Under the pieces are notes generated by a model. It was given only the letters and a program-made list of their open reading frames with translations, searched no databases and was not told the origin of the DNA. Positions 1 through 7,906 of a stretch of 28,134 bases of DNA are shown piece by piece. Numbering within the stretch: position 1 is the first letter of the stretch; every line of letters begins with the position of its first letter. This stretch comes from DAOOVD01 sp035369845. Lineage in GTDB: Bacteria; Bacillota; Desulfotomaculia; Desulfotomaculales; Pelotomaculaceae. The stretch covers positions 1 to 28,134 of the forward strand of contig DAOOVD010000032.1 of the NCBI GenBank assembly GCA_035369845.1, written 5' to 3'. A program made the translations under genes and the position numbers.

Positions 1-2
1 CT

Positions 3-61
3 AGCAAAGGGAAAATTGAACGGATTTTTCGTACAATAAGAGAGCGTTTCCTGCCCGAATT
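3..61 (+). pseudogene. 3' fragment of a DDE (integrase-core) transposase gene
   Basis: Reading from base 3 gives SKGKIERIFRTIRERFLPEL. This strongly resembles the conserved stretch after the catalytic glutamate of integrase-core transposases, where a GKIERFFRTxR motif is typical. The match fades at about base 60, where a different reading frame takes on protein-like character and leads to the next entry. The left part of the gene lies outside the window, so I cannot tell whether it is a complete insertion sequence with a truncated end or an old remnant. The exact junction is an estimate (about 55-70). Confidence 0.6.
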
Positions 62-199
62 ACTGTACTTAGTGGAAATGGATCTAAGTTTCCGGCAGTT
101 ATTGATACCTTATTCCCAGAAAGTAAAATTGAGAACCCGCTAGATCAAATTAAAGCTATTATCCAGCGGTTGATAGAGTTTGGGGGAGTAAACAAATGA
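62..199 (+). pseudogene. C-terminal remnant of the gene upstream of herA
   Basis: The frame ending at the TGA of 197-199 reads TVLSGNGSKFPAVIDTLFPE and continues for 25 more residues to ...EFGGVNK. No start codon lies in this frame near the junction, and going further upstream the frame runs into stops (17-19 and 2-4), so the N-terminal part is gone, apparently replaced by the transposase fragment. The LSGNGSKFPAV motif is reminiscent of the late adenosine-binding loop of Hsp70/actin-like ATPases (GGxSxxPxV). That is a weak hint only. The stop overlaps the herA start by four bases (ATGA), so the two genes were once translationally coupled and probably worked together. Confidence 0.55.
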
Positions 200-2067
200 A
201 TAGGGGAAGGGTATATGCTCATGTGTACGAAGTAAACGGACTTGAAGTGAAGGCGTATTTGCTTCCCGGTACGGACAGTCTGATTCAGGGGCACCCTGCA
301 GGAGTTAGCAAGATAGCTCGGATTGGATCGTATGTGATAATAAACTCCGCAGGAGTTAAACTAGTCGGCAAGATTAGCTCTTTGCAGGTATTGGAGCCGG
401 AGAAACTTTTTTGGATAAAAACCTCTCCTCAGTACCCCGAAAAGCAGGTTATCCGTACGATCACCATTACACTCCTGGGGCAGTTTTCGTATACAGGTGA
501 TAAGAAATGGCGTTTTGAGCGTGGAGTTACGACATATCCGACCATTGACGAGGAAGTTCTTGCTCCTACTCAAGAAGAGGTTGATTTAATACTTAACGAG
601 GAGGAACTTGAGCCAACAAATTCTGCAGTTATTGGTCATGCTTATCCATTTTCTGATGTAACTATTCGCATCAACAAATCAAAACTTCTATCTCGGCACT
701 GTGGCATCTTCGGAGGTACGGGTCATGGAAAAAGCTGTACTGTGACAGTTATAATCAAAGAATTGCTCAATTCTAGTATCGAACTTCCGGTTTTTATCTT
801 CGATGTGAACGGTGAGTATGCCACTGCCTTTTCTGATACTCCTGATATACAAATATTAAAATTTGGTGGTTTACTCGACCCTGAATACCCACGACAAGGA
901 AAATGTATACGAGAAAACCTTCGTTTTGACTATTGCTCTTTCTCCCGTAATACGTTTCGCACGATCCTTAAGCCTTCTGATAAAACACAGGTGCCCGCTA
1001 TGAATTTTGCTTTGGATGTATTATTTTTTATGACAACAACTCTTAGTTCGCTTGAATTGCCTTCTAATTCACCTATCACAGTTCCAGCTTTTATTCAGCA
1101 GAATCCTAATACTCCTTTTGGATATTGGCTGCTAGGAGATATTTCTAATATAGAATGTGAGCGGATATCAAATTCTTACTATTTACTCAGATTTCTATCT
1201 ATCCTTACAGAAAAAGGAGTAAAGCCTAAACCGACTAATCAACGTATACCTATGAAAAGGCTGGCTCAGCTTATCATTGATAGGTGGAGTATTGTTCCGT
1301 CAAGAAACAATACATTCCAGTATGATGCCTTCCGATATCAAAATGTTTCGAGTCTTGTTGATAGAATTCAGGAACTTAGCCGGGACAACTTGTTCAGAAA
1401 AGTATGCGACACAGATGGGGGAAAAGGGTTGCATATAAAATCAACTGTATCTAATGTATATCAGTCAGAACAAGGTGAGAAGAAGAAAGCTCCTATAACC
1501 ATTTTTGATTTATCTGAGGTCCCGCAAGAGTATTTATCTATAATAGTGGATGCAATGCTAGAGCAACATTTAATCGAGGCACTAAAGCGAAAGTTTGAAG
1601 ACGAACCTCACATTCTTGTTCTTGACGAGGCACATCATTATATGGGGAAACGTTCACGCGAGGAATCCGAAAATGTTTATCTTAATAATCCACCGGGAGA
1701 TCGAATTGCAAAGGAAGGGCGGAAGCATGGACTACATCTCATTGTAGCGACTCAGCGTCCAAGAGAAATGTCGGCAACTATAGTTTCCCAGCTTGGAACG
1801 GTGATATCACATGCTCTTACCAATGAGGAAGATCGTGAAGTAGTAAGTGGTTTCGGTTCTTATAGTGACAAAACAGTTTTGTCTGCACTGCCTATTTTAC
1901 CTCGGCAAGAAGCTATCATTATGGGACAGGCTGTTTCAATACCAACGAGGTTTCGGGTAAGGTTTCTTACTGATAGTGAAAGACCAAAATCAAAAGACCC
2001 TTTAGAAAAATTTTTTATTATTAATAATTATCCATCTAATAACAGAAGCACCTCAGTTTGTATTTAA
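196..2067 (+). CDS. herA: HerA/DUF87-type hexameric DNA translocase ATPase
   Basis: A 623-residue protein with an N-terminal beta-rich region (about 1-110) that fits the HerA HAS-barrel, followed by a RecA/FtsK-like ATPase core. Walker A is GGTGHGKS at 173-180. A VFIFDVNGEY segment follows, typical of the family. Walker B is LVLDEAHH around D477-E478, and the RKHGLHLIVATQRP segment near 515-530 is the sensor/arginine-finger region. HerA proteins form hexamers that translocate on DNA and usually act with a nuclease or effector encoded next door (NurA in archaea, SIR2 or DUF4297 proteins in bacterial defence pairs). Here the upstream partner is truncated, so the ATPase may be orphaned. The gene is much AT-richer than the genes after 2384, suggesting acquisition. 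The start is fixed by the ATGA overlap with the preceding frame. Confidence 0.8.
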   Translation: MNRGRVYAHVYEVNGLEVKAYLLPGTDSLIQGHPAGVSKIARIGSYVIINSAGVKLVGKISSLQVLEPEKLFWIKTSPQYPEKQVIRTITITLLGQFSYTGDKKWRFERGVTTYPTIDEEVLAPTQEEVDLILNEEELEPTNSAVIGHAYPFSDVTIRINKSKLLSRHCGIFGGTGHGKSCTVTVIIKELLNSSIELPVFIFDVNGEYATAFSDTPDIQILKFGGLLDPEYPRQGKCIRENLRFDYCSFSRNTFRTILKPSDKTQVPAMNFALDVLFFMTTTLSSLELPSNSPITVPAFIQQNPNTPFGYWLLGDISNIECERISNSYYLLRFLSILTEKGVKPKPTNQRIPMKRLAQLIIDRWSIVPSRNNTFQYDAFRYQNVSSLVDRIQELSRDNLFRKVCDTDGGKGLHIKSTVSNVYQSEQGEKKKAPITIFDLSEVPQEYLSIIVDAMLEQHLIEALKRKFEDEPHILVLDEAHHYMGKRSREESENVYLNNPPGDRIAKEGRKHGLHLIVATQRPREMSATIVSQLGTVISHALTNEEDREVVSGFGSYSDKTVLSALPILPRQEAIIMGQAVSIPTRFRVRFLTDSERPKSKDPLEKFFIINNYPSNNRSTSVCI

Positions 2068-2100
2068 CTCTGAAAATATTATGTATTTTTTACCATTAAC

Positions 2101-2154
2101 TGATCAGAGATCTTTCTGTGCCGGAACCGGCAACACAGCCGATCTCGTCGATCA
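2101..2154. repeat. Long imperfect inverted repeat (hairpin element)
   Basis: Nested complementary segments fold the whole stretch: TGATC (2101-2105) with GATCA (2150-2154), GAGATC (2107-2112) with GATCTC (2141-2146), CTGTG (2116-2120) with CACAG (2134-2138), and CCGG with CCGG around an AA loop. It lies 33 bases after the herA stop, where AT-rich DNA gives way to GC-richer DNA. No T-run follows, so it is not a standard terminator. It could be a palindromic repeat, a recombination site or a structured RNA. Confidence 0.5.
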
Positions 2155-2185
2155 TGCAGTAAAATTTGGGCAAACGGTTGTCTTG

Positions 2186-2206
2186 GCCCGGCGGTTGGGC
2201 TTTTTT
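2186..2206 (+). terminator. Weak possible terminator
   Basis: GCCC (2186-2189) pairs with GGGC (2197-2200) across a 7-base loop and is followed by six T residues. The stem is short, so this is a low-confidence call. It would end transcription from herA before the azl genes. Confidence 0.3.
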
Positions 2207-2223
2207 CTTTTGCACCAGTAATG

Positions 2224-2253
2224 TTGATTTATCCCTGACCGGTGCGGTACAAT
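2224..2253 (+). promoter_or_regulatory. Possible sigma-A promoter for azlCD
   Basis: TTGATT (2224-2229) and TACAAT (2248-2253) are separated by 18 bases, about 130 bases before the azlC start. Three TCCGGA palindromes follow between about 2271 and 2307 and could be regulatory. No T-box or riboswitch motif is recognisable. Confidence 0.35.
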
Positions 2254-2383
2254 TTAAACAATTGACGAGTGTCCGGATAAAGCCGGCCTGTGTCCGGAGG
2301 TATCCGGATTTGCTTTCCACGGAGGCGCCGGTTGAAAACCGCCTGTATAAACCTTGAAAAATACATTTTGGATGGAGACGCAT

Positions 2384-3076
2384 ATGCAAAAACAAGAGCT
2401 GAAACGGGGAATCAATGACTCGATCCCGATTGTCCTGGGCTATCTGCCGTTGGGATTCGCCTTCGGGCTGCTGGCAAATGAGGTGGGCATGTCGGTTATT
2501 CAGGCTATGATGATGTCGGTCCTGTGTTTTACGGGAGCCGGGCAGTACATCGCCATCGGGATCATGCAGGCGGGAGGGGCGGTATTCACCATCGTACTGG
2601 CGAATGTTCTGGTGAATTTAAGGTATTTATTGTTTTCCACGTCCCTGGTGCCCTATCTGAAAGGGAAAGTTCCCACCGCCGCCGGCGCCTTGCTGTCCTA
2701 CGGACTGACCGACGAGACTTATGCGGTGGCGATGAACCGCTATCAGGATCACGCGCCCACCGCCTCCTACATGGCCGGCCTGAATCTAAGCTCGCATACC
2801 GGCTGGATCGCCAGTACGCTGTTGGGAGCCGTGCTGGGCAGTCATATCGGCAATACGGATCGTTTGGGGTTGGGCTTTGCTTTGCCGGCGATGTATATCT
2901 GTCTGTTGGTCCTTATGATCAAGCGCAAATCGGACGTTTTGGTGGCCCTGTCTGCAGCGTTGTTTTGTCTGCTGATTGGTTATTTAGTACCGGCCACTAT
3001 GGGGAATTTGTTCAATATCATTATTGCGACGGTTGCCGGGGCCAGTCTGGGGGTGTTGATCGGTGAACGGGACTAG
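2384..3076 (+). CDS. azlC: AzlC-family branched-chain amino-acid exporter, large subunit
   Basis: A 230-residue integral membrane protein. The opening GINDSIPIVLGYLPLGFAFG, the FTGAGQY motif and the VNLRYLLFS segment are hallmarks of the AzlC/YgaZ family, which works with a small AzlD/YgaH subunit to export branched-chain amino acids or their analogues across the cytoplasmic membrane. About six to eight hydrophobic segments run to the C-terminus. I chose ATG 2384 because TGGAG lies six bases upstream. An in-frame ATG at 2354 would add ten residues without a good ribosome site. The 3' end overlaps azlD by 14 bases. Confidence 0.88.
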   Translation: MQKQELKRGINDSIPIVLGYLPLGFAFGLLANEVGMSVIQAMMMSVLCFTGAGQYIAIGIMQAGGAVFTIVLANVLVNLRYLLFSTSLVPYLKGKVPTAAGALLSYGLTDETYAVAMNRYQDHAPTASYMAGLNLSSHTGWIASTLLGAVLGSHIGNTDRLGLGFALPAMYICLLVLMIKRKSDVLVALSAALFCLLIGYLVPATMGNLFNIIIATVAGASLGVLIGERD

Positions 3077-3386
3077 TATCTGGATCATGATCATCGGCGT
3101 TTCGCTGGTGTCCATCCTGCCGCGCGTCCTGCCGGTAGCGCTGTTTTCCCGCTACGAGTTTCCCGAACCGCTGAAACGGTGGCTGTCTTACGTGGCCCCG
3201 TCGGTTTTGGGCGGCCTGACGGCGCTGAGCGTACTGGCGCCGGACGGCGTCATCGACATCAGCGTTTACAACAGGCATATCTGGGCCTTCGTGCCCACGC
3301 TGCTGATCGCCGTTAAGACCAGAAGCCTTTTCTACAGCCTGTTGGCCGGCATTGCAGCCATGGCTCTGCTGTATAATTTTGTGTGA
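3063..3386 (+). CDS. azlD: AzlD-family branched-chain amino-acid exporter, small subunit
   Basis: A 107-residue hydrophobic protein starting at a GTG inside the end of azlC (14-base overlap), indicating translational coupling. It has four hydrophobic segments. The LVSILPRVLPVALFSRY motif after the first segment and the PSVLGGLTALSVL segment are typical of AzlD/YgaH (DUF1794-like small permease) proteins. It is the expected partner of the preceding AzlC in a two-component amino-acid efflux complex. Length is normal for the family (about 100-110). Confidence 0.85.
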   Translation: MNGTSIWIMIIGVSLVSILPRVLPVALFSRYEFPEPLKRWLSYVAPSVLGGLTALSVLAPDGVIDISVYNRHIWAFVPTLLIAVKTRSLFYSLLAGIAAMALLYNFV

Positions 3387-3426
3387 GGCGCGGTAATTTT
3401 AAAAAACATACGGGGGAGGAAGCGGC

Positions 3427-4098
3427 ATGAAGGTATTGGGCATTAACGGAAGCCCGCGGAAAGATTGGAACACCGGCACTCTCTTGAACAAAGCCCTCGA
3501 AGGAGCGGCATCTGAGGGAGCGGAAACAGAAATCATCCACCTGTACGATTTGGAGTATAAGGGCTGCATAAGTTGCTTTGCCTGCAAGCTGATCAATGGG
3601 AAGAGTTATGGAAAATGTGCCGTGCGGGACGGTTTGGCGCCGGTCCTGGATAAAGTGGAAAAAGCGGACGCTCTCGTTTTAGGCTCTCCTATATATTTTG
3701 GTGAAGTCACCGGAGAGATGCGGTCCTTTCTGGAAAGATTGTTTTTTCAATATCTGGTTTACGACAGGGAAGGCACTGTCCTTTCGCCGAAAAAGATGCC
3801 TACGTGCTTTATTTATACCATGAATGCGCCGGAGCACGTGATGAAGAAAATAGGGTATGAAGATAAGATAAGAAATTACGGGAAACTGCTGGAGCGGTTT
3901 TTTGGCCCGTCCAGGTCCTTGATTGTGACAGACACCTGCCAATTTGACGATTATTCCAAATACGTTTCAACACGATTCGATGCCGGGGCAAAAGCGAAAA
4001 GGCGAGAAGAAGTGTTTCCGGCAGACTGCCGGAAAGCCTTTGAATTGGGTGCCGGGCTGGCGGCAAATCTTCGAGAGAAGCGTATTTGGAGAATGTGA
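3427..4098 (+). CDS. Flavodoxin-like NADPH-dependent FMN reductase / iron-sulfur flavoprotein-type
   Basis: A 223-residue protein with a flavodoxin fold: MKVLGINGSPRK is the phosphate-binding loop for FMN, and LVLGSPIYFGEVTGEMRSFLERL is the second flavin-binding segment. Between them lies a compact cysteine cluster, C-x2-C-x2-C-x10-C (GCISCFACK ... KC, about residues 48-65). This matches the pattern of archaeal/clostridial iron-sulfur flavoproteins, so it may bind a 4Fe-4S cluster and act in electron transfer or oxidant reduction. The substrate cannot be told. A strong GGGGGAGGAAG ribosome site precedes ATG 3427. The 40-base gap after azlD allows co-transcription. Transcription should stop at the terminator at 4281. 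Confidence 0.78.
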   Translation: MKVLGINGSPRKDWNTGTLLNKALEGAASEGAETEIIHLYDLEYKGCISCFACKLINGKSYGKCAVRDGLAPVLDKVEKADALVLGSPIYFGEVTGEMRSFLERLFFQYLVYDREGTVLSPKKMPTCFIYTMNAPEHVMKKIGYEDKIRNYGKLLERFFGPSRSLIVTDTCQFDDYSKYVSTRFDAGAKAKRREEVFPADCRKAFELGAGLAANLREKRIWRM

Positions 4099-4103
4099 CC
4101 CGC

Positions 4104-4189
4104 GAGGTAAACACAAATCCGTAAAATAAAGGACGGAAATTTTCAGAATTGAAGATTCGCATTCCGAGGGTAAACACAGATCCGTAAAA
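4104..4189. repeat. Pair of ~23-base direct repeats
   Basis: The unit GTAAACACARATCCGTAAAA occurs at about 4107-4126 and again at about 4170-4189, with flanking GAGG in both copies. The copies differ at one internal base plus one length change and lie about 62 bases apart, directly after the flavoprotein stop. They could be binding sites or a small duplication. The rest of 4099-4435 holds two small hairpins (GGAAG/CTTCC near 4195-4209; CCTCCA/TGGAGG at 4231-4257) and the terminator. Confidence 0.5.
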
Positions 4190-4280
4190 CGGAGGAAGCA
4201 ATTCTTCCAAAGAAATTATTTTCACAAGCCCCTCCAGATGTTGGGACTTAATGGAGGAAGTTGTAATTTTCAAATTGTGG

Positions 4281-4318
4281 CTGAAGCAACACCATTGGGC
4301 AAAGTTGCTTCAGTTTTT
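4281..4318 (+). terminator. Rho-independent terminator
   Basis: CTGAAGCAAC (4281-4290) pairs perfectly with GTTGCTTCAG (4304-4313) across a 13-base loop and is followed directly by TTTTTCTTTTT. It separates the azlCD-flavoprotein unit from the defence operon that starts at 4436. Confidence 0.88.
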
Positions 4319-4435
4319 CTTTTTACAATAGTCTGCTATATTTTTCAGGTTGCCTCCAGGAAGGTTTTTCCTGAAAAATGTCGAACAAGATTCTGCGAGC
4401 AATGGTAATAAGGAAAGTTTAGGAGAGTATGGGTT

Positions 4436-7400
4436 ATGAGCATAGCTCGGCTAAAATCCGGCGTAATTGTTCGGGGACCTGTTTTTCCCGAGCCGATTCA
4501 GGTTATCGTTGCCATGCCGGTGGGAGAATCCGTCAAGCTTATCGGCAAGGGGCTGAGTACCGGGCAGGTCCACGAGCTGATTCTTTCGCCCGAACAATTG
4601 TCGGTCCTTGAGGCTACGCCGGAAAAAGAGCCGTTTGACGGCGACGCCGGCAGGTTCCGCCTCGGCATAGAGGCAATGCGGCTGGGGCTGGCCTATGAGT
4701 ACGATCCCTACTTTACTTTGTCCATCGCCAGGGTAGACCCGTTGCCCCACCAGTTGGAGGCCGTCTACGATTACTTCCTGAAGCTCCCGCGCATCCGGTT
4801 TTTGTTGGCGGACGATCCGGGCGCCGGCAAGACTATCATGGCCGGTCTGCTGATTAAAGAATTAAAAATCAGGGGACTGATCAGACGCATCCTCATTATT
4901 ACTCCAGCCAATCTGTCCTTTCAGTGGCAGCGGGAGATGAAAGACAAATTTCGCGAGAGCTTCGAGGTTGTGCGGGGTGAAGTGCTCCGGGCAAATTACG
5001 GCTCAAACCCCTGGCAGGAGAAAAACCAGGTGATTACCTCGGTATCTTGGGTTTCCCGTATTGATGATGCCAGAGAAAGCCTCCTCCGCAGCCGCTGGGA
5101 CCTGATCATCGTGGATGAGGCCCACAAGATGAGCGCCTACAGTCCGGACAAGAAGACGCTTGCCTATCAACTGGGCGAAGCCCTGTCGGATATGACCGAC
5201 CATTACCTTTTGATGACGGCCACGCCGCACAAAGGCGACCCGCAAAACTTCTGCCTGTTTCTCGAATTGCTGGACAAAGATATTTACGGCGACGTGAAAA
5301 GCCTGGAAGAGGCCGTGAGGCGGCAAACGGCGCCTTTTTACCTGCGCCGGGTCAAAGAGGCCCTGGTGACTTTTCCAGATCCCGGTACGGGTGAGGTGAA
5401 GGCCCTTTTCACCAGGCGCCGGGTGGAAACCGTGGAGTTTCAAATTGATTTTGACGAGCATGACTTCTACGACTCTCTGACCCGCTACGTCGAGGACCAG
5501 TCCATCAAAGCCGCCTCTGACGACTCCGCCCGGGGACGCGCCCTTGGGTTTACTATGGCCATGCTGCAGAGGCGTTTCGCCTCCAGCATTTACGCCGTGC
5601 GGCGAAGCCTGGAGCGGATGAAGGAGAAGCGTGAAAAGATTTTAGCCGATCCGGAAGGCTACCGCAGGGAGCAGATGCTGAAAAAACTTCCTGCCGATTT
5701 TGACGATCTCCCGGAAGAAGAGCAACAGGAAATAATCAGCCATCTGGAGGGTGTCGTAGCATCGGTGGAGCCAGTTGCTCTCAAAGAAGAGATCGGACAA
5801 CTGGGAAGGCTTATTGACCAGGCGCTGACTCTTGAGAAGCGGGAAGTTGAGTCAAAGCTGGTTAAATTAAGAGAGGCGCTCACAAGCCAGGGTATATTCG
5901 AAGATACAAAGATGAAGCTCCTGATCTTTACCGAACATAAGGACACCCTCGATTATCTGGTGAAAAAGCTGGAGGAGTGGAAGCTTACAGTAACCCGGAT
6001 TCACGGCGGCATGAAAATTGGAGACCGGGACACCCCCGGAACGCGAATCTATGCCGAGCGGGAGTTCCGGGAGGATTGTCAGGTCATGGTGGCCACGGAA
6101 GCGGCGGGTGAGGGTATCAACCTCCAGTTTTGCTGGTTCATGATCAACTACGACATACCCTGGAACCCGGTGCGCCTGGAGCAGCGCATGGGCCGCATCC
6201 ACCGTTACGGCCAGGAAAAGGATTGCCTGATTTTTAATTTTGTGGCCACCAATACCCGTGAGGGCCGGGTTTTGCATAAACTGTTCGACCGGATTAAGAA
6301 GATTGAAGAGGACCTTGATCCCGGGCGTACCGGCAAAGTATTCAACGTGCTGGGCGATGTGTTTCCCGCCAACCAGCTGGAGCGCATGTTACGGGATATG
6401 TACGCCCGCAATCTTACTGAAGAAGCGATTAAAAACCGCATTGTCGAGCAGGTGGATACCGAGCGCTTCCGCAGAATCACCGATTCCACCCTGGAAGGGC
6501 TGGCCAAGCGCGAGTTGAACCTGTCCTCCATCATCGGCAAGTCGGCGGAGGCGAAAGAGCGGCGGCTTGTTCCCGAAGTGATCGAGGATTTCTTCGTCCA
6601 GGCCGGCCCCCTGGCTGGTGTCCATCCCAAACAGGTAAAAAAAGGCCGGCACGTCTATCGCGTCGGGCGGGTCCCCCGCACGCTCCGGCCGTTGGGGGAA
6701 AAGATGGAACCCCGCTTCGGAAAGCTGGGACGCGAGTATAAACAAATTGTTTTTGATAAGGAACTCCTGAAAGATGATCAGACCCTGGAGTGGGTGACGC
6801 CGGGCCACCCGTTATTTGAGTGCGTGCGGGAAGACGCTCTGGAGCGGGTTCAGGAAGACCTGCGGCGCGGAGCGGTTTTCTTCGACTTGCACTGTAATAT
6901 CCCCTCACGGCTGGATGTCTTTTCAGCAGCTGTCCGGGACGGCTGCGGGCATACTCTGCACCGGCGCCTCTTTGTGGTTCAGACTGACATGAACGGTACC
7001 ATGTCTGTCCGGCAGCCCACCGTCTTTTTGGATCTGGTTCCGGCGCCTATTGGTACGGCAGTCCCCGGCGACACCGGCTTGCCGGGACGCGAGCAGGTGG
7101 AGCGGGCACTCTACGAGCAGGCCCTGCAGCCCTTCCTGGCGGAGACCGCGGCCCTGCGGGCAAGAGAACTCGAGGTCATTTCCCGCCACCTGGAAATAAG
7201 CCTGAATGAACTGATCCACCGCCAGAACATGCGGATGGCGGAGCTTTTGGAGAGTCAGCAGGCAGGGGAGCAAAGCCCGCTTTTGGCCGCCAATATCAAG
7301 AATACGGAGGACCGCCTGGATGAATTGTTCGACCGCCTGGAACGGCGGCGGCGGGAACTGGAACAGGAGCGCCACTGTTTCATCGCCGGCATCCAGCACC

Positions 7401-7852
7401 ACGGGCGGGCCTGGATTCTGCCGCACCCGGAACGCACTTCCCCCAGCATTTCCCCGATGGTCCGCGACGAAGAGATTGAACAGATTGCAGTTGAAACCGT
7501 TATAGCTTATGAAAAGGCGCGCGGCTGGCAGGTGGTCAGTGTTGAGAAGGAAAATAGGGGCTTTGATCTGATCTCCCGCAAACCCCACCCGGAGGACCCG
7601 CAAACGGCCGTCGAAGTCCGCTTCATTGAGGTCAAGGGCCGGGCTTCCATCGGCGAGGTGGCCCTCACCGCCAACGAGTACAAGACCGCCGACCGGCTCA
7701 AAAAGGACTACTGGCTCTACGTGGTATTCAACTGCGCGTCCCTGCCTGAAATTTACCCCGTCCAGGATCCGGCCAGGCTGGGGTGGGAGCCTATTATGAG
7801 GATTGAACATTACTATCTTGGGGCAGAGAAGATTTTGGGAAAAGGCAAATGA
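4436..7852 (+). CDS. SNF2/superfamily-2 helicase with C-terminal DUF3883 nuclease-like domain
   Basis: A 1138-residue protein. The SF2 helicase core contains Walker A DDPGAGKT (126-133), DEAH-type Walker B VDEAH (226-230), motif III TATPHKGD (about 260), the ATEAAGEGINLQF motif V, and motif VI RMGRIHRYGQ around R584-R590, where the second arginine is the finger. This is the Swi2/Snf2-like arrangement of HepA/DrmD-type helicases. The C-terminus (about 1010-1120) matches DUF3883. GFDL with D1044 and FIEVKGR with E1065 and K1067 form a PD-(D/E)xK-like pattern, so it may cut or bind DNA. ATG 4436 has AGGAGAG nine bases upstream. It is the first gene of a cluster with Mrr, a methylase and a DUF499 ATPase. 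A role in moving along or remodelling invader DNA is inferred. Confidence 0.85.
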   Translation: MSIARLKSGVIVRGPVFPEPIQVIVAMPVGESVKLIGKGLSTGQVHELILSPEQLSVLEATPEKEPFDGDAGRFRLGIEAMRLGLAYEYDPYFTLSIARVDPLPHQLEAVYDYFLKLPRIRFLLADDPGAGKTIMAGLLIKELKIRGLIRRILIITPANLSFQWQREMKDKFRESFEVVRGEVLRANYGSNPWQEKNQVITSVSWVSRIDDARESLLRSRWDLIIVDEAHKMSAYSPDKKTLAYQLGEALSDMTDHYLLMTATPHKGDPQNFCLFLELLDKDIYGDVKSLEEAVRRQTAPFYLRRVKEALVTFPDPGTGEVKALFTRRRVETVEFQIDFDEHDFYDSLTRYVEDQSIKAASDDSARGRALGFTMAMLQRRFASSIYAVRRSLERMKEKREKILADPEGYRREQMLKKLPADFDDLPEEEQQEIISHLEGVVASVEPVALKEEIGQLGRLIDQALTLEKREVESKLVKLREALTSQGIFEDTKMKLLIFTEHKDTLDYLVKKLEEWKLTVTRIHGGMKIGDRDTPGTRIYAEREFREDCQVMVATEAAGEGINLQFCWFMINYDIPWNPVRLEQRMGRIHRYGQEKDCLIFNFVATNTREGRVLHKLFDRIKKIEEDLDPGRTGKVFNVLGDVFPANQLERMLRDMYARNLTEEAIKNRIVEQVDTERFRRITDSTLEGLAKRELNLSSIIGKSAEAKERRLVPEVIEDFFVQAGPLAGVHPKQVKKGRHVYRVGRVPRTLRPLGEKMEPRFGKLGREYKQIVFDKELLKDDQTLEWVTPGHPLFECVREDALERVQEDLRRGAVFFDLHCNIPSRLDVFSAAVRDGCGHTLHRRLFVVQTDMNGTMSVRQPTVFLDLVPAPIGTAVPGDTGLPGREQVERALYEQALQPFLAETAALRARELEVISRHLEISLNELIHRQNMRMAELLESQQAGEQSPLLAANIKNTEDRLDELFDRLERRRRELEQERHCFIAGIQHHGRAWILPHPERTSPSISPMVRDEEIEQIAVETVIAYEKARGWQVVSVEKENRGFDLISRKPHPEDPQTAVEVRFIEVKGRASIGEVALTANEYKTADRLKKDYWLYVVFNCASLPEIYPVQDPARLGWEPIMRIEHYYLGAEKILGKGK

Positions 7853-7906
7853 CCACTTGAATAATTTAATTAGCTAAATTAAAAAATTTTAAGAAGGTGA
7901 CCAGAC

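Noticed and set aside
2162..2260. T-box leader upstream of azlC
   Set aside because: No T-box bulge sequence or specifier stem was found; only a weak hairpin with six T residues.
4322..4342. TTTACA ... TATATT as a promoter for the helicase gene
   Set aside because: The spacer is only nine bases, and the first box lies in the T-tract of the terminator.
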